A stretch of DNA of 64,000 nucleotides from Acidovorax sp. KKS102 (GCF_000302535.1 NC_018708.1:2108001-2172000); one strand, 5' to 3'. Numbered from the stretch's first letter, positions 8,092-16,525 are shown. The notes: generated from the letters alone by a model not told the origin. Program-made: numbers and translations.

Positions 8092-9042
8092 ATGCCCAAG
8101 GACTGGACTGCGCAGATTTCCCACGTCAACTTTCGCTGCGGTGAGTGCCGCAAGGCGTTTGAGGGTGCGCCTGATCTTGTCGAAGACGACGCGGACCAGG
8201 CGCACCACCCTTACCGGTACTTTGCCCACTGCCCGCACTGCGGTGCGCGCCACCAGCCGCAGGCGAGCTGGGAACGGGCGCTGCTGAAAGCGCACCAGCA
8301 CTCCACCGGACCGAAGACCCCCGAGGGCGTGGCGGCTGTCACGGCCAATCTGGAGGGGCACCCGACACCGCATGAGGCCCTGCGCACCCGCTTCAACGCA
8401 ATGAAGCACGGGGCCACGGCGCGCACGGCCACCTACTTTCCGGCCAAGGCGGGCGGGTATGCGTTCTGCGCGCGGTGCGACGTGGACCGGGACTGGTGCT
8501 CGAAGCAGCCGGCCTGCGTGAAGCAGACCGAGATTTTCATGCTGCACCACGCGGCCTTTGAGCAGCGCGACCCGAGGGTGTTGACCTCGATCCACGCGGA
8601 CATGCATGCGGCCTTGATGGCGACGCTGCAGATGTGCATTCAGGAGGTGCTGGGGCTGGGCGTGCTGATCAAGGCGCCCAAGGTGGAGCTGGACCGCGAG
8701 GGCAACCCGGTGACCTTGACCTACACGGCCGAGGATGGCACCAAGAAGTACATCTACAACTACACCAGCAACCCGGCGTTCAAGCCGCTGACCGAGCTGA
8801 TTTCGCGCCTGGGCCTGTCGATGAGCGACCTGGGCATGACGGTGCGGGCCAACGATGACGACGACGAGAAGGGCATGGGCCTGCTCAAGCTCGATGAGAA
8901 GGACAAGGAAACGCTGTCGGCCTTTGGCCAGCGCATGCTGCAGGCGACCGAGAGCGCGCGCGGCCTGATCGAGCAGGCGCAGCGCGCCACCAAAGCTGAC
9001 CCGGTGCTGGTGGAGCACCAGGCCCGAGGGGGTGACAAGTGA
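8092..9042 (+). CDS. Putative terminase small subunit with zinc finger
   Basis: The 316-residue product lies immediately before, and overlaps by 4 bp, the large terminase gene, the standard place for the DNA-recognition subunit. A four-cysteine finger is present near residues 16-50 (CGEC ... CPHC), and a second Cys cluster (CARC..DRDWCSKQPAC) lies near residues 125-142. The C-terminal third is acidic then helical. Assignment rests on position and on general resemblance to phage packaging proteins, not on a conserved catalytic motif. Confidence 0.65.
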   Translation: MPKDWTAQISHVNFRCGECRKAFEGAPDLVEDDADQAHHPYRYFAHCPHCGARHQPQASWERALLKAHQHSTGPKTPEGVAAVTANLEGHPTPHEALRTRFNAMKHGATARTATYFPAKAGGYAFCARCDVDRDWCSKQPACVKQTEIFMLHHAAFEQRDPRVLTSIHADMHAALMATLQMCIQEVLGLGVLIKAPKVELDREGNPVTLTYTAEDGTKKYIYNYTSNPAFKPLTELISRLGLSMSDLGMTVRANDDDDEKGMGLLKLDEKDKETLSAFGQRMLQATESARGLIEQAQRATKADPVLVEHQARGGDK

Positions 9043-10712
9043 GCCGGGTATCCGCCGCCCAGCGGGCCAAGAGCAGCATCGTCGCGGAGCGCGAAATCAT
9101 GCGCTTTGCGGTGCCAGACTCGGCCACCGGCATCCGCCCGCATGCGCTGTGGCACAAGTATGTGCACAACGTGGAGCTGGACCCGGTGCAGATCCTGAAG
9201 ATGCAGGAGATGGACCAGCACCCGAACACGGTGGACTTCAGCTGCCGCCGCACGGGCAAGACGGCGGTGAAGGAGATGTACCACCTGGAGATGCTCGCGA
9301 CCACGCCCCATCAGGAGCTGGGCATCGTGGCGCCGCGCATGCAGCAGAGCCAGAACAATCTGAACTACCTGATTGACGGCATTCGGCGCAGCGAGTTGCT
9401 GACAGCCTATGTGGCGCACAAGCAGGGGCGGCCCCAGCTCAAGGACACGTCTTTTCAGTTCGTGAACGGATCGAAGGGCAGTGCCTACGGGATCATGAGC
9501 CAGATCGACGGCGACTCGATCACGATGGCCAGTCTGGAGGAAACCGACGACATGCCGCAGGACCGGCTGATGTCGCGCTTTCTGCCCATGCTGGGCGCGG
9601 CGCGGCGGCTGGGGGTGGACCGGCGCAACGTGGAGTTCAAGCCCAGCATTCGCATCAGCGGCGTCTACAAGGGCGCGGACGTACTGCAACGCCTGATTGA
9701 CACCGGGGAATACCACACGCTGCCCACGGTGGACGTGCACCTGGGCGTGGCGCTGGGCATGGTGGACCCGGAGTGGGCCAAGAGCATGCAGATTCAGCTG
9801 CCCTCGGAGGAGTACATCCGGCAGTTTCTGTGCCGCAACATCCGGGCGCGCAACTGGATTTGGGAGGAGCACATCCGCCGCGCCAGTGCGCTGGGCCTGG
9901 AGGCCGGGCTGGAGCGGGCGTGCCCGGTACCGGGTGCCCGGTACAAGCGGCGGGGCCTGGTGACGCTGGGCTATGACCACACCGGCCATGGCGAGAACCC
10001 CGAGGCCTCAAAAAGCGCGCTGGTGATCTGCGAGCAGCTGGGCAACTGGGTGACGTTCCCGTATGTGCGCGTGTGGCCGCCCGGCGTGAGCGACACGACC
10101 TTGGCCAAGGACCTGGTGGCGATCTGGGACTACTTCCGCCCGGACTACGCCATTGGCGATGCCTACGGCGTGGGCATGCTGACCGGGGTGAACGACATGC
10201 TCTTTTCCAAGGGGCTGACCCATGTGAACCGGGAGCTGGTGGCCGATGGCCAGAGCAACGCGTCGGCCTGGGGCCAGTGGGCGTTTGCGCCCATGCGGTT
10301 CGAGGGGATGACCAAGCACATCATGGCCAGCGCGCTGCGCGAGGTGTTCCACCAGAACCGGGCCGCGTTCCCCTATGTGGATGTGGCCGATGAACGCGAG
10401 CCCGAGGAGTGGACCACGTTCGTGCGGCAGATGGGGAACATGAAGGCCACGCCCACCCAGTCGAGCTACAGCAGCTTTTCGATGGTGGACACAAAGATCG
10501 GTGATGACCTGTTTGATGCCGCGTGCGCGGCCATCTATGCGCTGCTGACCCGTGGCCTGGCCGATGCACCAGCCGTGATTCAGGCGCGCAAGCAGACGCG
10601 CGACCAGCTGATGGGCCTGCCTGCCCCACTGCTGCACCGCGCAGCAGCAGCCGTGCGTGCATTTGGCCAGCGGTGGGCGGCTGGGGCCGGTGGCGTGCTG
10701 GTACCGGCGTGA
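9039..10712 (+). CDS. terL: Terminase large subunit
   Basis: This is the ATP-driven DNA packaging motor with its nuclease. The 557-residue product has a P-loop-like Walker A motif near residues 67-80 (SCRRTGKTAVKE) and an acidic Walker B-like stretch (SITMASLEETDDM) near 160-172. Asp residues compatible with the C-terminal RNase H-like nuclease are seen in GYDHTGHGE and YAIGDAYG. It starts with GTG at 9039, overlapping the stop of the small subunit, and the portal gene follows 13 bp after it. Confidence 0.85.
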   Translation: MSRVSAAQRAKSSIVAEREIMRFAVPDSATGIRPHALWHKYVHNVELDPVQILKMQEMDQHPNTVDFSCRRTGKTAVKEMYHLEMLATTPHQELGIVAPRMQQSQNNLNYLIDGIRRSELLTAYVAHKQGRPQLKDTSFQFVNGSKGSAYGIMSQIDGDSITMASLEETDDMPQDRLMSRFLPMLGAARRLGVDRRNVEFKPSIRISGVYKGADVLQRLIDTGEYHTLPTVDVHLGVALGMVDPEWAKSMQIQLPSEEYIRQFLCRNIRARNWIWEEHIRRASALGLEAGLERACPVPGARYKRRGLVTLGYDHTGHGENPEASKSALVICEQLGNWVTFPYVRVWPPGVSDTTLAKDLVAIWDYFRPDYAIGDAYGVGMLTGVNDMLFSKGLTHVNRELVADGQSNASAWGQWAFAPMRFEGMTKHIMASALREVFHQNRAAFPYVDVADEREPEEWTTFVRQMGNMKATPTQSSYSSFSMVDTKIGDDLFDAACAAIYALLTRGLADAPAVIQARKQTRDQLMGLPAPLLHRAAAAVRAFGQRWAAGAGGVLVPA

Positions 10713-10725
10713 AAGGAAAACCAAC

Positions 10726-12141
10726 ATGCTGATCAAGAAACTATCCGGCCTGCCCGCTGCTGCCACCGCCAAGGTGACCACTATGTGGCGCGGGTTCTTC
10801 CCGGCGGCCAACAACCTGCGCGGGGAGACTGGCGACCGCCTGGCCAGCGACGACGCGATGCGCCGCATGTACCGCACCATGTGGCTGGACACCGACCGGC
10901 GCGCCATGGTGCAGACCATCCGCGAGATGGACCGCAAGGATGGCCGGGTGAAGGAGATTCACCGGCGCCTGGCGCGGGACTGCATACGGGGCGGGCTGGT
11001 GCTGCAGGTGAACGAGAAGGGCAGCAGCGAAACCCTCAAGCGCGAGTGGCGCGCGCTGCAAGGGCGCCTGCAGCTGGAGATGGCGGACAAGCTCAAGAGC
11101 GATGCGCGCGGGCTGGTGATGGAAGGCAACCTGCCGCTGCAGCTGGTGCTGAACGAGCGCCAGGATGTGGTGGCCGCCATCCGCATGCCCAGCGACACCA
11201 TCCAGCCGATCACCGACATGGGCGGGCGGTTCAAGAACCCGGCCGCCGCGTGGGAGCAGCGCGACGTGATGACCGGCGCCACGCTGGCGACCTGGGCCGC
11301 CTGGCAGATGACGGTGGCGCGGCTGGACCCGGACAACTTTGATGACCTGGGCAGCATGGGCCGGCCGTTTCTGGATGCCTGCGCCCACGTGTGGCGCAAG
11401 CTGACGATGACCGAGGAGGACCTGGTGCTGCGCCGCCGGATGCGTGCGCCACTGCGCATGGCCCACGTGCTGGAAGGCGCCGATGACGACGCCCTGGCGA
11501 AGTACCGCCAGCAGGTGGAAGGGGAGCAGGGCTCCATCACCACCGACTACTACCTGAACCGCAAGGGCAGCGTGTCTGCCGTGCAGGGTGACACCACGCT
11601 GGGCGATATCGGCGATGTGGTGCACCTGCTGGACACGTTCTATGCCGGGAGCCCTGCGCCCAAGGGTCTGTTTGGCTACACCGATGGCATGGCGCGCGAC
11701 ATTCTTGAAGACCTCAAGCGCACCTACTACGACGAGGTGGACGGGCTGCAGGACAGCATGGCTGCGTGCTACGCGGTGGCGTTCCGCATCCACCTGCTTT
11801 TCAAAGGGATTGACCCCGGGGTGGACGAATTCACGCTGCGATTTGCCCAGCGCCGCACCGAGACGCCGAACCAGGTGGCGGACCTGGCCCTGAAGTACAT
11901 GGCGCTGGGACTGCCCGATGACATGGTGTTTGCGGACATGGGGCTGGACCCGGACTACGTGCGCGCCAAGCGCACCGAGCAGGCGCAGCGCAACGACCCG
12001 TATCCGCCAGCGGCGCAAGGCGCTGGCCGTGGCCAGGGCGGCATGCCGCGTGTGAGCGTGACGCCGGGCAATGCGCCGAAGGGGGAAAGCGCCACGGCGG
12101 TGAGCCAGGCAGGGGGCAATGGCGGCAAGGGCCGCTCTTAA
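10726..12141 (+). CDS. Phage portal protein
   Basis: The 471-residue product directly follows terL and has the mixed helical composition of portal proteins. Its central part resembles the portal stem and wing (TLGDIGDVVHLLDTFYAGSP, then LEDLKRTYYDEVDGLQDSM). The C-terminal 45 residues are rich in Gly, Gln and Ala and probably disordered. ATG at 10726 follows AAAGGA. It would form the dodecameric DNA channel at one capsid vertex. Confidence 0.78.
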   Translation: MLIKKLSGLPAAATAKVTTMWRGFFPAANNLRGETGDRLASDDAMRRMYRTMWLDTDRRAMVQTIREMDRKDGRVKEIHRRLARDCIRGGLVLQVNEKGSSETLKREWRALQGRLQLEMADKLKSDARGLVMEGNLPLQLVLNERQDVVAAIRMPSDTIQPITDMGGRFKNPAAAWEQRDVMTGATLATWAAWQMTVARLDPDNFDDLGSMGRPFLDACAHVWRKLTMTEEDLVLRRRMRAPLRMAHVLEGADDDALAKYRQQVEGEQGSITTDYYLNRKGSVSAVQGDTTLGDIGDVVHLLDTFYAGSPAPKGLFGYTDGMARDILEDLKRTYYDEVDGLQDSMAACYAVAFRIHLLFKGIDPGVDEFTLRFAQRRTETPNQVADLALKYMALGLPDDMVFADMGLDPDYVRAKRTEQAQRNDPYPPAAQGAGRGQGGMPRVSVTPGNAPKGESATAVSQAGGNGGKGRS

Positions 12142-12158
12142 ATCAGGAGCAATGAACC

Positions 12159-12641
12159 ATGAACAAGATGCACATTGGCGTGAAGCTCATCAACGCCGAG
12201 CCCATGACGCGGGCCGAATACAACACCTACCGAGGTTGGACGCTTCCCGCCGACGAGAACGGCGCCGATGAGGGCTTTCTTGTCGAGTATCTGGACGGTG
12301 GCAAGGCCAACATGCCAGACCGTGCGGGGTACGTGAGCTGGTCCCCATCCGACGTGTTCAAGGCAGCCTATCGGCCTTGCCTGAGCATGACATTCGGGCT
12401 GGCCATTGAGGCGATGAAGATGGGTAAGCGTGTGGCCCGCGCGGGGTGGAATGGCAAGGGAATGTGGCTGGGGCTGGTCCAAGGCTATGAGTACAACCCA
12501 GACGACGGACGCGCCACGGTGTACGCCCTCGGATGCCAGAAGCTGCCATGGATCGGCATGAAAACCGCCGATGGTTGCTTTGTGCCCTGGCTGGCCAGCC
12601 AGACCGACATGCTCGCCGAAGACTGGGCTGTGGTGGACTGA
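12159..12641 (+). CDS. DUF2829-domain protein, Tad2-like anti-Thoeris candidate
   Basis: The C-terminal half (about residues 78-160) matches the DUF2829 pattern: MTFGLAIEAMKMGKRVARAG, WNGKGMWLGLV, KLPWIGMKT and WLASQTDMLAEDW. Proteins of this family include Tad2, which sequesters the glycocyclic-ADP-ribose signal of Thoeris defence. The N-terminal 75 residues (GVKLINAEPMTRAEYNTYRG onwards) form an extra module. It lies inside the head operon between portal and MuF genes, a typical location for a small accessory gene. Family membership is clear to me; ligand binding in this copy is inferred. Confidence 0.8.
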   Translation: MNKMHIGVKLINAEPMTRAEYNTYRGWTLPADENGADEGFLVEYLDGGKANMPDRAGYVSWSPSDVFKAAYRPCLSMTFGLAIEAMKMGKRVARAGWNGKGMWLGLVQGYEYNPDDGRATVYALGCQKLPWIGMKTADGCFVPWLASQTDMLAEDWAVVD

Positions 12642-12642
12642 C

Positions 12643-13749
12643 GTGCGCCAGGCCGCAGCCATCCGCCGCGCGAGCCGTCAGGCCCGCTATGCCATGCAGG
12701 AACTCGACCGCCGCGGCGTCGAGGATCTGCTGGTGCTGTATGGGCGTGCGGCCGAGGAGGTGCGAGGGCGCATCGCGGCGGCGGTGGACGCGCAGGAGGA
12801 GGTGCCCGCGCACCGGCTGCGTGAGCTGCTGGCGCAGATCGAGGCGGTGATCGACGGCCTGGCCGAGCGGCGCACTGCCATGGTGAGCCAGGCCATCGAC
12901 CGCGCGGCCGAGCTGGGCGTGCGGCCCTACACCGCGCAGGGTGTGGGGGCTGTGGGTGGCCAGCAGGCGGTGCTGGAGAGCAGCGCGGCCATGCGCGTGC
13001 ACCAGGCTGCGGTGCGGTTTGTGCGGGACTTCACGCTGGCAGACGGGCTCACGCTGTCGGACCGGCTGTGGCGCCTGGACCGGGGCGCCAAGGAGGCGTT
13101 GACCCGCGCCATTGGCCAGGCCGTGGTGATGGGGCAGAGCGCGGGCCGTGCGGCCCAGGACTTCATGCTCCAAGGGGACAAGGTGCCCGGTGACCTGGTG
13201 GCGCGCATTGCCGCAGGCAAGGCGGGGGCGCTGGCCCGGGTGGCGGACACGCTGACCGACCGCAACACGGGCGCATTCGCCCAGGTGGAGCGGGTGTTCC
13301 GCACCGAGATCAACCGCGCGCATGGCGAGGCCTACATGGCAGCGGGGGAGGGCACGCCGGGCTTTGCGGGCTGGCGGTTTCTGCTGAGCCCGGCGCACCC
13401 GGCGCCCGACATTTGCGACCTGCTGGCCGCGCAGAACCTGCATGGGCTGGGCCAGGGCGTGTACCCGGACCGCGAGCGCTGCCCGTGGCCCGCGCACCCC
13501 AACACGCTGAGCTTTGTGGTGATGGTGTTCGAGGATGAGGTTAGCGACGCCGACCGCGCTGGCCGCGAAACCGCCCTGCAGGCGCTGCAGCGGCTGGCGC
13601 CGGAGATCCGCGAGGGAGCGCTGGGCAAGACGAAGGCGACGTACTTTGACCAGGGCCTGCTGCGCACCGGGATGATCCGCGCACCGCTGCGTGCGGTGTC
13701 TGCCCGTTTGGAGCGGCAGGGCTTGATAGACAAGCGCGAGCAGCTATGA
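12643..13749 (+). CDS. Phage head morphogenesis protein (SPP1 gp7 / MuF-like)
   Basis: The 368-residue product contains the MuF-type C-terminal segment, FRTEINRAHGEAYMAA followed by AHPAPDICDLLAAQN and a Cys-His-rich CPWPAHPNTLSF. The N-terminal 150 residues are helical. Such minor head proteins interact with the portal and are ejected or packaged with DNA. GTG at 12643 is used, one base after the stop of the upstream gene. It overlaps the next gene by 4 bp. Confidence 0.8.
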   Translation: MRQAAAIRRASRQARYAMQELDRRGVEDLLVLYGRAAEEVRGRIAAAVDAQEEVPAHRLRELLAQIEAVIDGLAERRTAMVSQAIDRAAELGVRPYTAQGVGAVGGQQAVLESSAAMRVHQAAVRFVRDFTLADGLTLSDRLWRLDRGAKEALTRAIGQAVVMGQSAGRAAQDFMLQGDKVPGDLVARIAAGKAGALARVADTLTDRNTGAFAQVERVFRTEINRAHGEAYMAAGEGTPGFAGWRFLLSPAHPAPDICDLLAAQNLHGLGQGVYPDRERCPWPAHPNTLSFVVMVFEDEVSDADRAGRETALQALQRLAPEIREGALGKTKATYFDQGLLRTGMIRAPLRAVSARLERQGLIDKREQL

Positions 13750-14087
13750 ATTTTGATGAACTCTTGGAGCAGTACAAGGCCAACCCGCGCCGGGAGAGTG
13801 CTGCCCTGGTGCTGAACGATGGCGCGCTGCTGAAGTATTGCGTGGTGTTCAAGCAGGTGAAGCCACGCCGCCTGGCGGACTGGCCCGAGGAGGCGACCTG
13901 GAAGGCGCTGTGGGACTGCGTGCTGGTGGACGTGGATGCGATTGCCACGCTGGCCGATGACGTGCCTGCGGTGGCGATGCGCAATATCGAGCGCATTAAG
14001 GGGTTGCGGCTTGTTTACCCCGATGGAACGATTCAACCCATGGTTGAAAAGATTATTGCGAAGCGAATTACTGATGCGTTGTCGTAG
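13746..14087 (+). CDS. Hypothetical phage protein
   Basis: A 113-residue product with no recognised motif. Its ATG overlaps the stop of the MuF-like gene, so translation is coupled. It marks the start of the accessory stretch that separates the head morphogenesis genes from the protease-capsid gene. Confidence 0.65.
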   Translation: MNFDELLEQYKANPRRESAALVLNDGALLKYCVVFKQVKPRRLADWPEEATWKALWDCVLVDVDAIATLADDVPAVAMRNIERIKGLRLVYPDGTIQPMVEKIIAKRITDALS

Positions 14088-14140
14088 CCCTTCGGCTGCG
14101 GCGCATAACGGCCTGTAGGTCGGGAAAGGAGGTGATATTT

Positions 14141-14287
14141 ATGGCAACACGTCTGGTACGTGGCAAGGCTGCAGCCAAGAAGGGCGGCAAGTCTGCAAGC
14201 GGCAAGAAGGCCGCGCGTGGCGGTGGTGGTCGTGCCGTTTCGCGGCGCGCTGCGACGGCATCCCGCGCCCGTGCTTCGGGCTCCTAA
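14141..14287 (+). CDS. Tiny very basic Lys/Arg/Ala/Gly protein
   Basis: A 48-residue product made almost wholly of Ala, Gly, Lys, Arg and Ser (MATRLVRGKAAAKKGGKSAS ...), with no acidic residue at all. It has a near-perfect ribosome binding site (AAAGGAGGTGA at 14126-14136), and a strong terminator follows 20 bp after its stop. It is probably a highly expressed nucleic-acid-binding protein, comparable in composition to histone H1-like tails or protamine-like phage proteins. The role in DNA packing is inferred from composition only. Confidence 0.72.
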   Translation: MATRLVRGKAAAKKGGKSASGKKAARGGGGRAVSRRAATASRARASGS

Positions 14288-14307
14288 ATAGTTCCCGGAG
14301 GATAATT

Positions 14308-14342
14308 AGAATACCCGTGCATTTTGCATGGGTATTCTTTTA
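14308..14342 (+). terminator. Strong terminator after the basic protein gene
   Basis: Fourteen base pairs (AGAATACCCGTGCA with TGCATGGGTATTCT, one G-U) close a 3-nt loop and end in TTTT. It separates the upstream head genes from the DUF2958 gene, so the latter needs its own promoter. An AT-rich stretch follows at 14340-14385. Confidence 0.9.
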
Positions 14343-14390
14343 TCAATATCAAAAAATGATGTTATAGTTAATCCCGTCGAGTTAATCGAT

Positions 14391-14430
14391 TCCCGCACCT
14401 CGGGGGTTTGCAGAGGTCATTACTGGAGAT
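14391..14430 (+). promoter_or_regulatory. Leader hairpin element, copy A (DUF2958 gene)
   Basis: CCCGC, then the stem ACCTC (14397-14401) with GAGGT (14413-14417) around an 11-nt loop GGGGGTTTGCA, then a TGGAGA ribosome binding site. The same element with one compensatory base-pair change precedes the clamp-like gene at 15141-15173. It may be an RNA element controlling translation. Confidence 0.55.
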
Positions 14431-14435
14431 TGAAT

Positions 14436-14948
14436 ATGCGTTTAAGCATGCTGCGCACGATTGAAGCCGTGCGCCCCTTTATTCCCAAAATGCAGATGCT
14501 GACCATGGCCGCAGGCCTGCGCGGCGAAGAGCGTGCGTTCTTTCGTCAGGCATTCCGCGACCTGGAGGCCACCATTGCCGCCATGCCGGTGACCTATGAG
14601 CAGAGCGAGCTGGGCGACCAGGCCGTGGTGCACCTGCATTACTTCATGGGTGGTGCGGACTGGTGGATCACCGAGAAGGACAAGGACGGGGGCACCCCGC
14701 AGGCTTTCGGGCTGGTGGATATGGGGCACGGGCCTGAGCTGGGCTATATCAGCATCGATGAGCTGGTGAGCGTGCGGGGAATGAATGTGGATCTGCACTG
14801 GAAGCCCATCACCCTGGCCGAACTGAAGGCGAAGCGGTACGCCCACAAGCCCACGCCCCAGCCTGAGCGCCAACGGTACAGCGTGGAAATGGTGCTGGAA
14901 CCTGAACTGATCGCGGCGACGAAGCCCGCGAACGGCGTGTATCACTGA
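14436..14948 (+). CDS. DUF2958-like protein
   Basis: The 170-residue product carries the pattern I associate with DUF2958 proteins of plasmids and integrative elements: YFMGGADWWITEKDKDGG, then FGLVDMGHGPELGYISIDEL, then DLHWKPITLAEL. Function is unknown. ATG at 14436 follows CTGGAG and is preferred to the in-frame ATG at 14328, which lies inside the upstream terminator. It shares a leader hairpin with the next gene, which suggests the two respond to the same control. Confidence 0.65.
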   Translation: MRLSMLRTIEAVRPFIPKMQMLTMAAGLRGEERAFFRQAFRDLEATIAAMPVTYEQSELGDQAVVHLHYFMGGADWWITEKDKDGGTPQAFGLVDMGHGPELGYISIDELVSVRGMNVDLHWKPITLAELKAKRYAHKPTPQPERQRYSVEMVLEPELIAATKPANGVYH

Positions 14949-14958
14949 CAGTGCCAGT

Positions 14959-14981
14959 GCATGCCCACCCGGTGGGCATGC
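14959..14981. repeat. Perfect GC-rich palindrome between cassette genes
   Basis: GCATGCCCACC and its reverse complement GGTGGGCATGC are separated by one base. It is not followed by a T run, so it is a hairpin or protein site rather than a canonical terminator. The rest of 14982-15140 holds only a weak GCTGGC/GCCAGC hairpin. Confidence 0.6.
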
Positions 14982-15140
14982 GCGGGAACTGTCCCGATGG
15001 ACGCATGGGCCCTACAGGGGGGGCATGCGGGGCATAAGCTGGCTTGACCGCCAGCCATCGCCGGGTGTCTTTGAGGTTCTGCGGCCCGCCAACAAACTTT
15101 GAGAACGTCAAGAGCCTGTGAACGGGGCATGCCGCCCCAG

Positions 15141-15173
15141 CCCGCGCCTCGGGGATATGCAGAGGCCTATGGA
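15141..15173 (+). promoter_or_regulatory. Leader hairpin element, copy B (clamp-like gene)
   Basis: CCCGC, then the stem GCCTC (15146-15150) with GAGGC (15162-15166) around the loop GGGGATATGCA, then TGGAGA. Compared with copy A the closing pair is G-C instead of A-U, a compensatory change, while the loop keeps GGGG-TGCA. Confidence 0.55.
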
Positions 15174-15182
15174 GAGCGAACG

Positions 15183-16523
15183 ATGATCAACCTGAAATCC
15201 CTTGAAAAACTGGCCCGGCCGTCCAACGTGCCGGCCGCAGCCCGCTGCATCGTGTTTGACGGCCAGACGGCCGTTGCGGTGGCGAATGCGCTGGAGACCG
15301 CCCCCTGGTGGGCGGGGGTCCCCTATGCGCAGGCTGGGGTGTCCCGCCCGGTGGCTGTGCCCATGGAGGCCATGAAGTCGCACCAGCTGCGAAGCCGCCA
15401 CCTGCTGGTGGACGATGCGGGCCTGCACAACGGCGCTGGCCTGCGCACCGAATGGGCTGCTGACCATGCTTGCGCGGGGGCCGCTGCCCTGCTGCCTGGC
15501 ATGCCTGCCGGTGAGCCGGTGGCGCAGTGCGAGATAGATCTGGATGTGCTGGACCGCGTGGCGATCGCGGCGGCTGTGCAGGACATTCGCTACTACCTCA
15601 AGGGCGTGTTGCTGGACTTTGATGCGGGGGCGCTGGTGGGCACGGATGGTGCGCGGCTGCACTGCCATCGCGGCGGTGTGCCCGTGGTGGAGGGCGCTGG
15701 CCAGGTCACGGTGCCAGTGGACGCGGTGAAGTGGCTACTGCACAGCGTGGACGAAGTGGCGCAGGTGACGGTGTGGCGCATGGCCAATGGCCGCGCCCAG
15801 GTGCTGCTGCGCACCAGCGATGCCTTTGTGTTCGCTCACGGGCTGGAGGGGCGCTACCCCGAGTGGCAGCGGGTGGTGCCCGCGCTGGGCACCTGCGGCG
15901 CACGGTTCCGGGTCGATCCGTCGGCACTGGCTGGCGCGGTGGAGTCCATGGGCAAGCTGCACCGGCTGGAGAGCGGTGGCAAGCGGGGTGTCGTGTCGCT
16001 GGATGTGGTGGCTGGGCGCGTGCATGCTGGTGGTGGCGACAGCTTCCACGCGGTGGATGTGACTGCCGACACGGGGCATGGAGAGGCGTTCCCGCTCTAC
16101 GTCACAGCCGATTACCTGCAGGACGCTGCCGACTGCGTGGGAGTGGGGGCACGGTGGGCCATGCCGAAGCCCGGGAAAGTGGGGCCCGCAGGGCCTTTGC
16201 TGGTGGTCGATGGCAGTTTTGCCGCCGTGGTGATGCCGCACCGCCAGCCCCAGGAGGCCGATAAGCCCGCAGCCCAGGCCGCCCCGGAGGAGGCCCCCGC
16301 AGCCCAGGCCGCCCCGGAGGAGGCCCCCGCAGCCCAGGCCGCCCCGGAGGAGGCCCCCGCAGCCCAGGCCGCCCCGGAGGAGGCCCCCCAGCCCGAGCCG
16401 TGCCCCGCTGCTGTGGATGCTGTGGCCGCCCAGCTGGTGGCCCGGACTGTGGCCGGGGCTGTGAGCCCGAAAAAGGCCCGCCGGGGCCGTGCAAGCCGCA
16501 AGGCTGAGCCCGTGGAGGCTTGA
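15183..16523 (+). CDS. Phage-encoded sliding-clamp (DnaN) homologue with repeat tail
   Basis: The 446-residue product matches bacterial beta clamps in domains II and III. DIRYYLKGVLLDF then ALVGTDGARLH correspond to VRYYLNGMLFE and ATDGHRL of DnaN. EGRYPEWQRVVP corresponds to DGRFPDYRRVLP, and FAAVVMPHR corresponds to the C-terminal YVVMPMRL. The first 130 residues are weaker but fit domain I in length. After the clamp, four exact AAQAAPEEAP repeats (residues 363-402) and a basic tail are added. A clamp might recruit host polymerase to phage DNA or compete with the host clamp. ATG at 15183 follows TGGAGA. Confidence 0.78.
   Translation: MINLKSLEKLARPSNVPAAARCIVFDGQTAVAVANALETAPWWAGVPYAQAGVSRPVAVPMEAMKSHQLRSRHLLVDDAGLHNGAGLRTEWAADHACAGAAALLPGMPAGEPVAQCEIDLDVLDRVAIAAAVQDIRYYLKGVLLDFDAGALVGTDGARLHCHRGGVPVVEGAGQVTVPVDAVKWLLHSVDEVAQVTVWRMANGRAQVLLRTSDAFVFAHGLEGRYPEWQRVVPALGTCGARFRVDPSALAGAVESMGKLHRLESGGKRGVVSLDVVAGRVHAGGGDSFHAVDVTADTGHGEAFPLYVTADYLQDAADCVGVGARWAMPKPGKVGPAGPLLVVDGSFAAVVMPHRQPQEADKPAAQAAPEEAPAAQAAPEEAPAAQAAPEEAPAAQAAPEEAPQPEPCPAAVDAVAAQLVARTVAGAVSPKKARRGRASRKAEPVEA
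16269..16388 (+). repeat. Four exact 30-bp tandem repeats in the clamp-like gene
   Basis: Four contiguous identical 30-bp units encode AAQAAPEEAP each. Exact identity at the DNA level indicates recent expansion. Copy number is likely to vary between relatives. Confidence 0.95.
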
Positions 16524-16525
16524 AG

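Noticed and set aside
14328-14435. Longer N terminus for the DUF2958 gene starting at ATG 14328
   Set aside because: That ATG lies within the right arm of a strong terminator and has no ribosome binding site; ATG at 14436 has one and fits the leader shared with the clamp-like gene.
16269-16388. Regular 30-bp repeats considered as a CRISPR array
   Set aside because: The units are contiguous with no spacers and lie in frame inside a gene, encoding AAQAAPEEAP.
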